DNA of 64,000 bases from contig NZ_JAJQJX010000001.1 of NCBI RefSeq assembly GCF_022828375.1, positions 434,001-498,000 on the forward strand, in the 5' to 3' direction. The position numbers and the translations under genes are program-made. The first letter of the stretch is position 1; every line of letters begins with the position of its first letter. This DNA is from Candidatus Nanosynbacter sp. TM7-053. Its GTDB lineage: Bacteria; Patescibacteriota; Saccharimonadia; Saccharimonadales; Saccharimonadaceae. Positions 1-8,541 of the stretch are shown in pieces. The notes beneath the pieces are model-generated. The model did not search any database and had not been told where the DNA came from. It worked only from the letters and a program-made list of their open reading frames with translations.

Positions 1-64
1 GGAAGGTCTAAGGAGTTTTTATAATAAAATATCTGACAATGTCAGAGGAAGGATCCCAAGCGTT

Positions 65-1099
65 ATGGTTCGAAATCGTGAACAATTTAACCCAAGCGAT
101 TCAAAAGAAACAAACCCTCTACTAAGAAAAGCTATAGCTACGCTCACTATTGCTGCTACCAGCATATTACCAATGTCAGCCTGCGGTGAGACTCACAGTG
201 AGCCAACTCCAGACACTACAACATCCACAGCGCAGGAAGTTCAGAGTCCAACGCCAGAGACAACTACTCCACCACTATTAAACCCAGAGCAGGTACGACA
301 AGAATACAGAGAAGTTATGCCTCAAAAACCCGTAGATGTTGACGAAACGGCAGATAAGCTAAATAGAGGTGAAGAACCGTTAGAAACATTAACAGAATTT
401 ATTAAAAAACAAGGCTTTTCATTTCCGCATATAGACGAAAAAATCCCTACACTTCAGAATTGTATTTCAGTTGAAAAAAAAGATGCTGCAGATAAATTAG
501 GCTCTCAAGTAGGGTCAGTAATTGCTGTGACAAGTATGTTGCAAAACCCAGAATATGGTCTTGACAAAACATCAGTAGATACTATTACCAATTCTATGGC
601 AGAAACTTTTGTATACGAGGATTATCGTCAAGGTTTTAAGGATTACATGAATCACCTTGGACTATCTATAGGAGCTAACCTAGATGATCCAAAGGACTTT
701 TATCCCATTTCTGTTCCAGGAACTCAAGCTTCTGCCGTTTTACAGGCAAAAGCTAGTGAAGAAGGGTGCTACGGAGCATGGTATCACGGCAAAGACTTGA
801 GGAATCCCTATGGGACCGGTGCTGGAGATGTGCAAATCGATAGGTACGGACTTTTTGGTACTAATTTTTATAGGACTGATGGGCTCAACAATGATTCAGG
901 AGATATTGAATCAAATAGCGTACTTAAGGCACTGGTTACTCACCACAAACGAGGCGATAGTCTATATGGCGACAATAACCATAGCAACGACGCAAATCTA
1001 GGCACAGGCGCATGGATAATACACATGGAACTAAGCTACAAAGGATTCAACTACAAGGAAGACGGCAAAGAGACGACAATAAAAACCCAAGATCAATAA
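65..1099 (+). CDS. Putative lipoprotein of the T4SS cluster, function unknown
   Basis: I do not recognise this 344-residue protein. A basic N-terminus is followed by a hydrophobic stretch (about residues 22-38) and the lipobox-like tetrad M-S-A-C with Cys near residue 40, so a lipoprotein signal is likely. A Thr/Pro/Glu-rich linker follows (about 45-75), then a globular part without a known motif. A TATAAT hexamer lies at 20-25 and a purine-rich GAGGAAGG at 45-52, 12 bases before the ATG. It precedes the VirB6-like genes on the same strand and may be an outer-face T4SS component. That role is inferred from position only. Confidence 0.6.
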   Translation: MVRNREQFNPSDSKETNPLLRKAIATLTIAATSILPMSACGETHSEPTPDTTTSTAQEVQSPTPETTTPPLLNPEQVRQEYREVMPQKPVDVDETADKLNRGEEPLETLTEFIKKQGFSFPHIDEKIPTLQNCISVEKKDAADKLGSQVGSVIAVTSMLQNPEYGLDKTSVDTITNSMAETFVYEDYRQGFKDYMNHLGLSIGANLDDPKDFYPISVPGTQASAVLQAKASEEGCYGAWYHGKDLRNPYGTGAGDVQIDRYGLFGTNFYRTDGLNNDSGDIESNSVLKALVTHHKRGDSLYGDNNHSNDANLGTGAWIIHMELSYKGFNYKEDGKETTIKTQDQ

Positions 1100-1112
1100 A
1101 GTACTTATTTTG

Positions 1113-1164
1113 TATAATTATTTGCATAATCACCTTCATATATGATTAAATGAAGGTGATTATG
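1113..1164. promoter_or_regulatory. TATAAT box followed by a perfect 15-bp inverted repeat over the ribosome site
   Basis: TATAAT lies at 1113-1118, so transcription would begin near 1125. Exactly there starts a perfect inverted repeat: 1125-1139 (CATAATCACCTTCAT) pairs with 1150-1164 (ATGAAGGTGATTATG) around a 10-base loop. The right arm holds the SD-like GAAGGTG (1152-1158) and two candidate ATG codons (1150, 1162). In RNA the ribosome site of the downstream VirB6-like gene would be inside the stem. In DNA the palindrome could equally be an operator. There is no U-tract, so it is not a normal terminator. Confidence 0.6.
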
Positions 1165-1167
1165 TTT

Positions 1168-4053
1168 ATGAGTGGGTACGATCGTAGAAACGTCTTTAAG
1201 AATATAGTTTTATATTTGTGCGTGAGCGCTTTATTTATATTACCAATTTCTACATTATTAACCTCTTTACCTACATTTGCTGCCGGATATTTTGACAGTC
1301 TCAATACTCAAGGAAAATATAAGTTCTATGTTTATGCACGCGTCATGAACGCCTGCTTTATGGAAGCAAAAAAACATGACAAATTTATTCACGGCATAGA
1401 TAAGGTAAAAAAGGGTGATATTTGGGAAAATGAACCTTCAGTATATGTGGGAACTTTTCCGGGATTCGCTGGATATAATAGCTCTGGTGGGTATTTTGAA
1501 TGTAATTCGGAATTAATAAATGCCGCTATTAGTCAGTTCAACATACAACCAAAGGGAAGATCATCTGCTGCAGAGGTGCTCCTTTGTGAAATAGGCTATA
1601 GAAGATCGGGAGGAGGCAAAGATAGCTTAGATTCATGCATAAATGATACTGGACCACTTCTTGATCCCGTTGACCTAGGATATACTAGAGCGGGATCAGT
1701 ATATCCAGAAAATAAAATATTTGGTGTATTAGCAAGTCTTTCTGGATATAAAAAAGACTCAGAGAACTCCGATCCTAGCATAAAATATCTGGTTTCGAGG
1801 TCCATGATAAAAGGTTGCGTAAAAGACGGCAATCCTCAACCTCAACGACACGACTCGAAAGATTGGGAAATACCAGATGTAGATGGTAACGGAAATTTAA
1901 CTAACTCATATTACCTACCTGGCATCGGGCAGGGTTATAATGTGGGCGGATCAAATAACCGTGAATGGCCACAGGATCATTATGACGCAAAAATTCCTGA
2001 ATGGCAGTGTATGAATATATACCAGCGCCTAGTGGAGTCAGCGCCAAAGTATCAAGAAGCTCTAAAACAGTCAGCCACAGACACTGCATGCGCGGGGCTG
2101 GCGGGGAAAGAGCTAGAGGCCTGTAAAGACGGAGCTTCTCACAAAGACGACGCAAATTATTGCCAAACGACATATGCAGATCCCAACTCAATTGCCGCCT
2201 GCCAAAAAGGCCAGTCTGCAAAGGTGGAGAATCCTGACGCGTCAGACAAAGAAGATAAAAAGGACTGCGGAGATGTGCTGGATAGCGGACTATTGGGGTG
2301 GTTTATATGTCCAGCGATAAACGTCGCTATTGGTTTTGCAGATGGGGCTTGGTCTATTTTTGAATTTCTTCTAATCAACAACCCCCTTGATAGAAGTGGA
2401 GCCTATTACGACTCGTGGACAAAGGTGCGCGATTTAGCTAACGCTATATTAGTCGTTATATTTTTAGGAATTGTTATATCTCAGGTATCAAACATTGGAA
2501 TATCCAATTACGGTATCAAAAAAATGCTACCAAGACTTGTTATTGTGGCGGTAGCTATTAATATATCTTACTATCTCATGCAGGTGATAATTGATATTGC
2601 TAATATCACCGGTAAAAGTATAGACGGTATATTTAGTGGATTTGAATCATACTCTGGGCTTAAAGCAGCAAATGGATGGTCTGTATTATTAGATTCTATA
2701 CTTCTTTCTGCTACTGTTGTTGGTAGTGTTGGAGTCACCTTAGCGGCTGGTGCAGTATTGGGTTGGCCTGCCATAATATTGTTCTTGGGCGCCATGATCA
2801 TCCCAGCAATTATTGGAATTATAGCGGGCCTGTTAGCACTACAAGTAAGATCTATGCTTATTCCTATATTGGCTATTTTTTCTCCTGTAGCTTTAGTGGC
2901 TTGGGTATTGCCAAATACTCAAAAACTATTTGACAAATGGAAAAGCATGTTTACTGGATTGGTTTTTCTTTATCCTCTAGCATCCATATATTATGGCGGA
3001 CTAAAGTTTGCAGCTTCACTCACGCTAGGATCAGGGGAGTCTAGTAGTATACAGAGACTCATGGCTTTAGCTGCACTATTTATTGGAACATTTATGGTAG
3101 CTGTTATAGCTATAAAATCCAACTCAATCATGGGCAAAATCATAGGTGGCATTGGTGGCTTTGCTAATAAATTGGGTGCTTCACGGCTTGGCGGATTAGT
3201 GTCAAATACAGCTTCAGGCATGATGTCATCTAGGAAGGCAGAGTTTTTAAGTAAGGGTATAGGTGGACGAAAAAATCCATTCACTATCGGCGCCCATAAA
3301 GCCATGAAGCGGTTCAATGACAATAAAAAACTTCGTCAAATTGATCAAGCAAACTATGAAGCATACGCAGATAAAGGGTTCAAAGAATCTCTTGCCTCTG
3401 GAAAATATGATAGCAGACTGCGTAGCTTAGAATTGCCTGGATCAAAGGCGCGAATTCAAGAGATGACTCATTCATTAATTTCTACAGAAGTTAAAAACGC
3501 ACAAATAAGTTTCGGAAATGCTTCCATACAAGAATTGAAATCTGCCTTATCTGATGCCATCAAAAACGGAGACGATGTAAAAGCTCGAGCCGCACAAAAC
3601 ATACTCTTGTCTGGTCGAGGTCCAGGGGGTATTGACGCACATAATCAGGCGATTAGTGAAAGTGAATCTAAACGCTACATGAGCGACGACATGAGTGCGA
3701 AACTTAGAAGCAATATTCAAGAGTCTAATAGCAGTGTATTCGATAAGGACCCTGGATTACTAAAGTGGGCAAGCGGACAAGGCTCAACTATAGATGGTGC
3801 TCATAATGCGGCAGCGAAAGAGTCTATTTCCCTAGATAAATTTACTGGTATGACAAAAAGTTCCCAGCTTGCTAGGATTAACGGTGGCGGCATAAGCAGT
3901 GACCAAGCGACAAGTGCAATAAACCCATCAGGATCAACTTTTGCTAAGCTTGACCCAGAAGTCGTTCAAGCATTAAATAAAATTGCTAATAATAAGAATA
4001 ATAATAATAATAATGAGAATAATAATGAGAATAATAGTAGTTCTGGGGGATAA
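1168..4053 (+). CDS. VirB6/TrbL-like T4SS membrane protein, copy 1
   Basis: Polytopic inner-membrane channel component of a type IV secretion system, predicted from architecture. An N-terminal hydrophobic segment (about residues 10-35) leads to a long Cys-containing exported region. The marker GWFICP (about residue 375) precedes a bundle of membrane helices (about 420-655), which includes the stretch NYGIKKMLPRLVI shared with the next gene. A hydrophilic C-terminal tail of some 300 residues ends in an Asn-rich tract. I chose ATG 1168, which is 9 bases from the SD-like GAAGGTG at 1152-1158. ATG 1162 and 1150 are in frame but too close to it or inside the hairpin. It is a tandem paralogue of the gene at 4181. 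Confidence 0.75.
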   Translation: MSGYDRRNVFKNIVLYLCVSALFILPISTLLTSLPTFAAGYFDSLNTQGKYKFYVYARVMNACFMEAKKHDKFIHGIDKVKKGDIWENEPSVYVGTFPGFAGYNSSGGYFECNSELINAAISQFNIQPKGRSSAAEVLLCEIGYRRSGGGKDSLDSCINDTGPLLDPVDLGYTRAGSVYPENKIFGVLASLSGYKKDSENSDPSIKYLVSRSMIKGCVKDGNPQPQRHDSKDWEIPDVDGNGNLTNSYYLPGIGQGYNVGGSNNREWPQDHYDAKIPEWQCMNIYQRLVESAPKYQEALKQSATDTACAGLAGKELEACKDGASHKDDANYCQTTYADPNSIAACQKGQSAKVENPDASDKEDKKDCGDVLDSGLLGWFICPAINVAIGFADGAWSIFEFLLINNPLDRSGAYYDSWTKVRDLANAILVVIFLGIVISQVSNIGISNYGIKKMLPRLVIVAVAINISYYLMQVIIDIANITGKSIDGIFSGFESYSGLKAANGWSVLLDSILLSATVVGSVGVTLAAGAVLGWPAIILFLGAMIIPAIIGIIAGLLALQVRSMLIPILAIFSPVALVAWVLPNTQKLFDKWKSMFTGLVFLYPLASIYYGGLKFAASLTLGSGESSSIQRLMALAALFIGTFMVAVIAIKSNSIMGKIIGGIGGFANKLGASRLGGLVSNTASGMMSSRKAEFLSKGIGGRKNPFTIGAHKAMKRFNDNKKLRQIDQANYEAYADKGFKESLASGKYDSRLRSLELPGSKARIQEMTHSLISTEVKNAQISFGNASIQELKSALSDAIKNGDDVKARAAQNILLSGRGPGGIDAHNQAISESESKRYMSDDMSAKLRSNIQESNSSVFDKDPGLLKWASGQGSTIDGAHNAAAKESISLDKFTGMTKSSQLARINGGGISSDQATSAINPSGSTFAKLDPEVVQALNKIANNKNNNNNNENNNENNSSSGG
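3987..4035 (+). repeat. AAT trinucleotide tract encoding poly-Asn
   Basis: An AAT-dominated run with a few AAG/GAG interruptions encodes an Asn-rich tail just before the stop of the first VirB6-like gene. Such a tract can change length by slippage without shifting the frame. It lies at the extreme C-terminus, after the membrane bundle, so length changes should be tolerated. Confidence 0.7.
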
Positions 4054-4143
4054 TTATTCCTACTACAGAAGAGGTCAATAAATACGGCAAATAAATACAG
4101 CATAAGGCATTAAGCAAGAAAAAATCATACACAGCTTCTTCTC

Positions 4144-4172
4144 TTGACTTTTTCCATCAAAAATGCTAATAT
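4144..4172 (+). promoter_or_regulatory. Sigma-70-type promoter of the second VirB6-like gene
   Basis: TTGACT (4144-4149), a 17-base spacer and TAATAT (4167-4172) form a near-consensus promoter. The ATG at 4181 lies 8 bases past the -10 box, where transcription should start. No SD sequence fits between, so the mRNA is probably leaderless. Confidence 0.75.
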
Positions 4173-4180
4173 AACCTCAG

Positions 4181-6715
4181 ATGGAGTGGTTAATTTCCCG
4201 TAAGCAGCTTCTTAACAAGTGGCTGCAGTGGTTTATATTGCTGATAGCAGGGATGCTGGTGGGCATTTTTCTTAATACCTTAACACACTCAATCTCTGTT
4301 TACGCCGTAGACGCAGAATGGAGCGGTCATAATTTAACCTATAATAAAGAAAAATATACAAAAATAAGTGATGATAAAAAGATCAAACAATTTAACCTAC
4401 CTGATAATTCGCTTGTTTATGTTAATGAAGATAAGAATAAAAAAGAAACCAAGGTTATTTATTTCCCATCAAGCGAAATATCTTCACTAAGTTCCGCGAC
4501 TTACGCGGTTTATTCATTTACGCCACCGAACACCTACGAACAAACCAGCACTTCAACTATTTCAATTGAATCGCCATCTGAAAATTCAACCAGCACTTCT
4601 TGTGACGTGCAGGGAATAGGATGGTTTATATGTCCAGTTTCTAACTGGCTGGCTGATGGTATTGATCTTATGTACAGTGCACTTCAGGAATTCTTAAAAA
4701 CTAAGCCTTTAGAAACAACCAACCAAAACAGCGGAATTTATCTGGCGTGGGTCATTATGCGAAACATTAGCAACGTGGCGTTTATCGTGGCGTTTCTGGT
4801 GATTATCTACTCACAATTGACCTCTGTAGGAATTAGCAATTACGGCGTTAAAAAAATGCTCCCTAGGTTAGTAATTGCGGCGGTGTTGGTCAATTTATCG
4901 TTCACGTTTTGTGCTGTATTGCTAGACTTGTCAAACGTAACTGGTTACGCTTTCCAAGACGCTTTCATGGGGATTAAAAACACAATATCCACCGTAGGAG
5001 AAAATACGGGCGTAGGTTGGACATGGTCAGAACTTATTGTGATGATATTATCCAACGGAGCTTTAGCTGGTGGGGTGGTCGCAACAGTGGCTATGGGAGC
5101 AGAACTACTACCATTGGCACTATCAGCATTAGTAGGAATAGGTCTAGTGCTTCTCTTAGTGCTTCTAATTATGGCAGCACGTCAAGCTTTAATTGTAATC
5201 CTAATTATCATTTCACCTTTAGCCTTCGTTTGCTATTTACTTCCTGGCACAGAAAAATGGTTTAAGAAATGGCGAGACTTATTCTTTACAATGTTAGTAT
5301 TTTTCCCGGCATTCGCTGTAATATTCGGTGGGGCACAATTGGCTGGAATAATAATTATCCAAAACGCCACTGGAGCAAATGGTGGAATAATGCAAATCTT
5401 AGGAATGGCAGTTCAAGTTATACCATTAGCCTTAACTCCTATCGTCTTGAAACTTAGCGGCGGAGTATTGGGTAAATTCGCTGGGTTTGTTAATGACAAG
5501 AATAAGGGATTATACGACAGGTCTAAGAACTGGTCTAAAGATCGTCGTGAGACCATTAAAAACAAGAAACTGGCTAACCCCAATATGGCGCGATTCAACC
5601 CAAATCGTTTACGCCGTTGGGCAGATCATAAAGGTAGAGCACTCAAAAAAGATCTGGAAACTTCACAGAAAAATGCCGAGAATTCATTTAGAGATACAGC
5701 CAGGTATAAGAAGTTAGACTTAGAGGCCAGGCAGGCTTCCAGGCGTGCAGATCTGTTATCCGCACAAGATGACAATCGCTACACCGAAGCTACGCTGGGT
5801 CACGCACCAACTGATACGTATGGGAAGAGACCTCTGTACGATCGCGCTCTACGAGCCGTGTCAGCTACCTATGCAACTCGACAAGATTTGAAAGCTCATC
5901 AGCAGCAAACTGCATTCATGAATGATATTAAAGACCTAGAAACCGAAATTGCAGTGTCTGGACTAATTAAGAATAACGCTCAACGCCAGCAGCATAGTGA
6001 ATTTGCAGAGCAATTGATAAACAGCAAGGAACTTCGGGAGAGGGCTGGCGGCAATGTATTCAAAGATGCAAATGGCAATTTGATTGGTGCAAATGCAGCC
6101 TTAGCTTCAGCCATAGCAACCAGCCGTAGCGAATATGCCAAGTCAATTGATGAGGCTCGCCAAATTATAAAGCACTACAAATTGGATGCAAAACAGAGGC
6201 AGGGATTAGCCCTAGATAAAGTATCTATAAGTCTTCCTGGTGGAGTTAATTTATCTGGAGATAGTATATTTGTACGTGAAGCTGCAATTGAAGAGCAGAT
6301 TAAATACGGTACCGCAGCGGAAGTTGCCGAACTTCTTAGTGAATTGCCGCCAGAATTCTACTCTTCCGCAGCTTCAGCATTAGCAGAATCTGGTGTAAAG
6401 AATAAGGCGTCATTCTTGGGCGGTAAGCTTATTGACGATATGCTAAAGGGTGATATTAATAACAGGGACGACCTCATGAATTACTTCGCTGACTGGCTAC
6501 AAGGCGGTAAATATAAACCAGAAACTTTAGCGACTACGGATGCTGATGCTGTTAAGTTATTAATGGAAGCTGTAAATACTACATCTGTTCTTACTAATGA
6601 GGGACGCCAAGATCTTAAGGAAGCTATCGACACAATTCTTACCGACAAGAGACTATCGGCCAATGCAACTAAAGCAACTAAAGAACAATTTAAGATTTTC
6701 CGCAACATGTTATAA
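4181..6715 (+). CDS. VirB6/TrbL-like T4SS membrane protein, copy 2
   Basis: An 844-residue paralogue of the preceding gene. It has an N-terminal membrane segment (about 17-40), a shorter exported region rich in Ser/Thr, the same GWFICP marker (about 146) and membrane helices between about 185 and 430, including NYGVKKMLPRLVI. A long, charged, probably helical C-terminal tail (about 435-844) is unrelated in sequence to that of copy 1. It is predicted to form the T4SS inner-membrane channel with PrgI-like and VirB4 partners encoded downstream. The start at 4181 is set by the promoter ending at 4172. The two paralogues may form a hetero-oligomeric channel, which is inference. Confidence 0.75.
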   Translation: MEWLISRKQLLNKWLQWFILLIAGMLVGIFLNTLTHSISVYAVDAEWSGHNLTYNKEKYTKISDDKKIKQFNLPDNSLVYVNEDKNKKETKVIYFPSSEISSLSSATYAVYSFTPPNTYEQTSTSTISIESPSENSTSTSCDVQGIGWFICPVSNWLADGIDLMYSALQEFLKTKPLETTNQNSGIYLAWVIMRNISNVAFIVAFLVIIYSQLTSVGISNYGVKKMLPRLVIAAVLVNLSFTFCAVLLDLSNVTGYAFQDAFMGIKNTISTVGENTGVGWTWSELIVMILSNGALAGGVVATVAMGAELLPLALSALVGIGLVLLLVLLIMAARQALIVILIIISPLAFVCYLLPGTEKWFKKWRDLFFTMLVFFPAFAVIFGGAQLAGIIIIQNATGANGGIMQILGMAVQVIPLALTPIVLKLSGGVLGKFAGFVNDKNKGLYDRSKNWSKDRRETIKNKKLANPNMARFNPNRLRRWADHKGRALKKDLETSQKNAENSFRDTARYKKLDLEARQASRRADLLSAQDDNRYTEATLGHAPTDTYGKRPLYDRALRAVSATYATRQDLKAHQQQTAFMNDIKDLETEIAVSGLIKNNAQRQQHSEFAEQLINSKELRERAGGNVFKDANGNLIGANAALASAIATSRSEYAKSIDEARQIIKHYKLDAKQRQGLALDKVSISLPGGVNLSGDSIFVREAAIEEQIKYGTAAEVAELLSELPPEFYSSAASALAESGVKNKASFLGGKLIDDMLKGDINNRDDLMNYFADWLQGGKYKPETLATTDADAVKLLMEAVNTTSVLTNEGRQDLKEAIDTILTDKRLSANATKATKEQFKIFRNML

Positions 6716-6729
6716 TCCCCATATTTTGA

Positions 6730-6735
6730 TATAAT
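6730..6735 (+). promoter_or_regulatory. -10 box for the prgI-like gene
   Basis: A perfect TATAAT ends 9 bases before the ATG at 6745, and no clear -35 box is visible. This gives a second, promoter-proximal start for the PrgI-VirB4 part of the T4SS cluster with essentially no 5' leader. Confidence 0.6.
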
Positions 6736-6744
6736 ATAAGCAGT

Positions 6745-7656
6745 ATGTCGGTGTATAAAGTTCCTCAAGATGTCGAGGCGGAGGACAAACTGCTCGGGCC
6801 GTTTAGTTTCCGACAGTTTGTGTTCTTAATTATAGCTGTTATCGGAATCGCTATTGCGTACGGTTTGAGTACAATTTTTCTACCCTTGGCAATAATTCCT
6901 GTGCCGATAATTTTATTCTTTGGAGCCCTGGCTTTACCTCTTAAAAAAGACCAGCCAATGGAAGTTTATTTGGCGGCAGTTATTTCTTTTATGCTAAAAC
7001 CAAAAAAGCGACTATGGCAGCCTGATGGAATTGAAAGATTAGTCGAAGTTATCGCGCCAAAAGTCGAGGAAAAGACTTACGGTAATAATTATGATCAAGC
7101 CGAAGTCCAGCGAAGATTGTCATATTTGGCGAATTTGGTAGACAGTCAAGGTTGGTCAATTCGTGGCGTCAATAATCCGAATAGCTCGATGCGTGCCGAT
7201 TTATTCAACGAAGGACAGGCAGCCAACGACATATTGGATGAAAATAGTGCTACGGCGCAAAATATCAATCATTTAATAAATCAGTCAGATGTTCGTAGGC
7301 GACAAGAAGTTATCCAAAAGATGCAAACAGGGCAATCTGCTACGCCGCCTCCCGCGCAACCACCTCAATCATCTCAGCCAGATAATCCTGCTCCAGCCAC
7401 ACCACTACAAATGAATCCGTACCCAACGATGCGTCAATCTGTATTAAATCCAGCGTCCGAACGGCCTGCCGCGAGCGCTCCAGCTCAAACTCGACCGACA
7501 ACTACGCCGCAAACTAGCGTAAATGAGGTGTCACCTGCTATAATAGAACTGGCAAATAACCGCGACCTCTCGATTGAAACAATTGCGCGTGAGGCAAATC
7601 GAATTCAGCAAGAAAATAAATTATCAGATGAGGAAGTGGTGATTTCACTACGTTAG
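6745..7656 (+). CDS. PrgI family (VirB3-like) T4SS protein
   Basis: A 303-residue protein. The first 100 residues match the PrgI/VirB3 pattern: a short N-terminal KVPQDVEAEDKLLGPFS-type motif followed by two closely spaced membrane helices (about 25-70) and a basic stretch. In T4SS such proteins sit in the inner membrane next to the VirB4 ATPase. The C-terminal half (about 180-270) is a low-complexity Pro/Ala/Gln linker ending in a short charged helix. It is directly followed by the TraC-like and VirB4 genes, the usual PrgI-VirB4 arrangement. The family call is firm; the role of the long tail is unknown. Confidence 0.85.
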   Translation: MSVYKVPQDVEAEDKLLGPFSFRQFVFLIIAVIGIAIAYGLSTIFLPLAIIPVPIILFFGALALPLKKDQPMEVYLAAVISFMLKPKKRLWQPDGIERLVEVIAPKVEEKTYGNNYDQAEVQRRLSYLANLVDSQGWSIRGVNNPNSSMRADLFNEGQAANDILDENSATAQNINHLINQSDVRRRQEVIQKMQTGQSATPPPAQPPQSSQPDNPAPATPLQMNPYPTMRQSVLNPASERPAASAPAQTRPTTTPQTSVNEVSPAIIELANNRDLSIETIAREANRIQQENKLSDEEVVISLR

Positions 7657-7665
7657 GTGGGGTTT

Positions 7666-8541
7666 ATGCAACCAGAGTTACAAAATCAACAATCTTATCA
7701 GCAGGTTCCGCAAACCAATGCGGCTCTTCCTGGTGTCTCTCAGCAGCCATCAGGGGCAATTGGTTCGGGACCAAGTCCAACCGCGCCATCTCCAGATAAA
7801 ACCCCTGAAAATAAGAAGCAAAAAGGACCGATTAGCACTCAGAATACGCTGCTTTTTTCTGAGATGCGCGAAAATATGATCATCATGAGCGATGGCAGTT
7901 TTCGGGCGGTAGTGGAATGTGAATCAATCAACTTTGATCTGATGAGTTCACGCGAAAGAGAGGGAATTGAGTTCAGCTATCAAAACTTCATCAACTCTCT
8001 ATATTTCCCAATTCAGGTTCTTATCCGTTCACGCCGCGTGGACATTGGTCCGTATCTGGACAGATTGGCTGAAATTCGACGCAATCAAGACAATATGCTC
8101 CTCAACGTCCTAATGGACGATTATATGGATTTCATTGATATTCTGGCGCAAGAAGCAAACATTATGGATAAGAGTTTTTATGTTGTCGTCCCATATTATC
8201 CAGCTGGCGAGGAAAATGCCTTCAAACAACAGACTAAGGGATTGTTCAATAGCTTCTTCAGTGGGAAAAAAGAGGCAACCGTAACAAAAATTGACCAAAT
8301 TACTTACACCAAAGCCAAAGATGAAATTAAAAACCGCGTTGATTCGGTTATGAACGGACTATTCCAAATGGGCGTAAAAAGTTGGCAATTGAATACTCGA
8401 CAATTGGGCGAGTTGTTCTACACTTCATATAATCCCGACACGTCGTCACGTGAATCACTAGAAGAAATTGACCCAAGCGAACTTACGACCACTTACGTAA
8501 CTAAGGGAACTGGTCCATCACCGAGAGGAGGAAGGTCATAA
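7666..8541 (+). CDS. TraC-like / VirB4 N-terminal-domain protein
   Basis: A 291-residue cytosolic protein with a disordered Gln/Pro-rich N-terminus (about 1-60). A domain follows that resembles the N-terminal region of TraC/VirB4 ATPases. It has no Walker motifs, so it cannot be an ATPase on its own. I prefer ATG 7666, which has GGTGGGG just upstream, to the GTG at 7657 that directly follows the prgI stop. Its TAA overlaps the ATG of virB4 by one base, pointing to translational coupling and a stable complex with it. The N-terminal and motor parts of VirB4 seem to be split over two genes here. Confidence 0.75.
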   Translation: MQPELQNQQSYQQVPQTNAALPGVSQQPSGAIGSGPSPTAPSPDKTPENKKQKGPISTQNTLLFSEMRENMIIMSDGSFRAVVECESINFDLMSSREREGIEFSYQNFINSLYFPIQVLIRSRRVDIGPYLDRLAEIRRNQDNMLLNVLMDDYMDFIDILAQEANIMDKSFYVVVPYYPAGEENAFKQQTKGLFNSFFSGKKEATVTKIDQITYTKAKDEIKNRVDSVMNGLFQMGVKSWQLNTRQLGELFYTSYNPDTSSRESLEEIDPSELTTTYVTKGTGPSPRGGRS

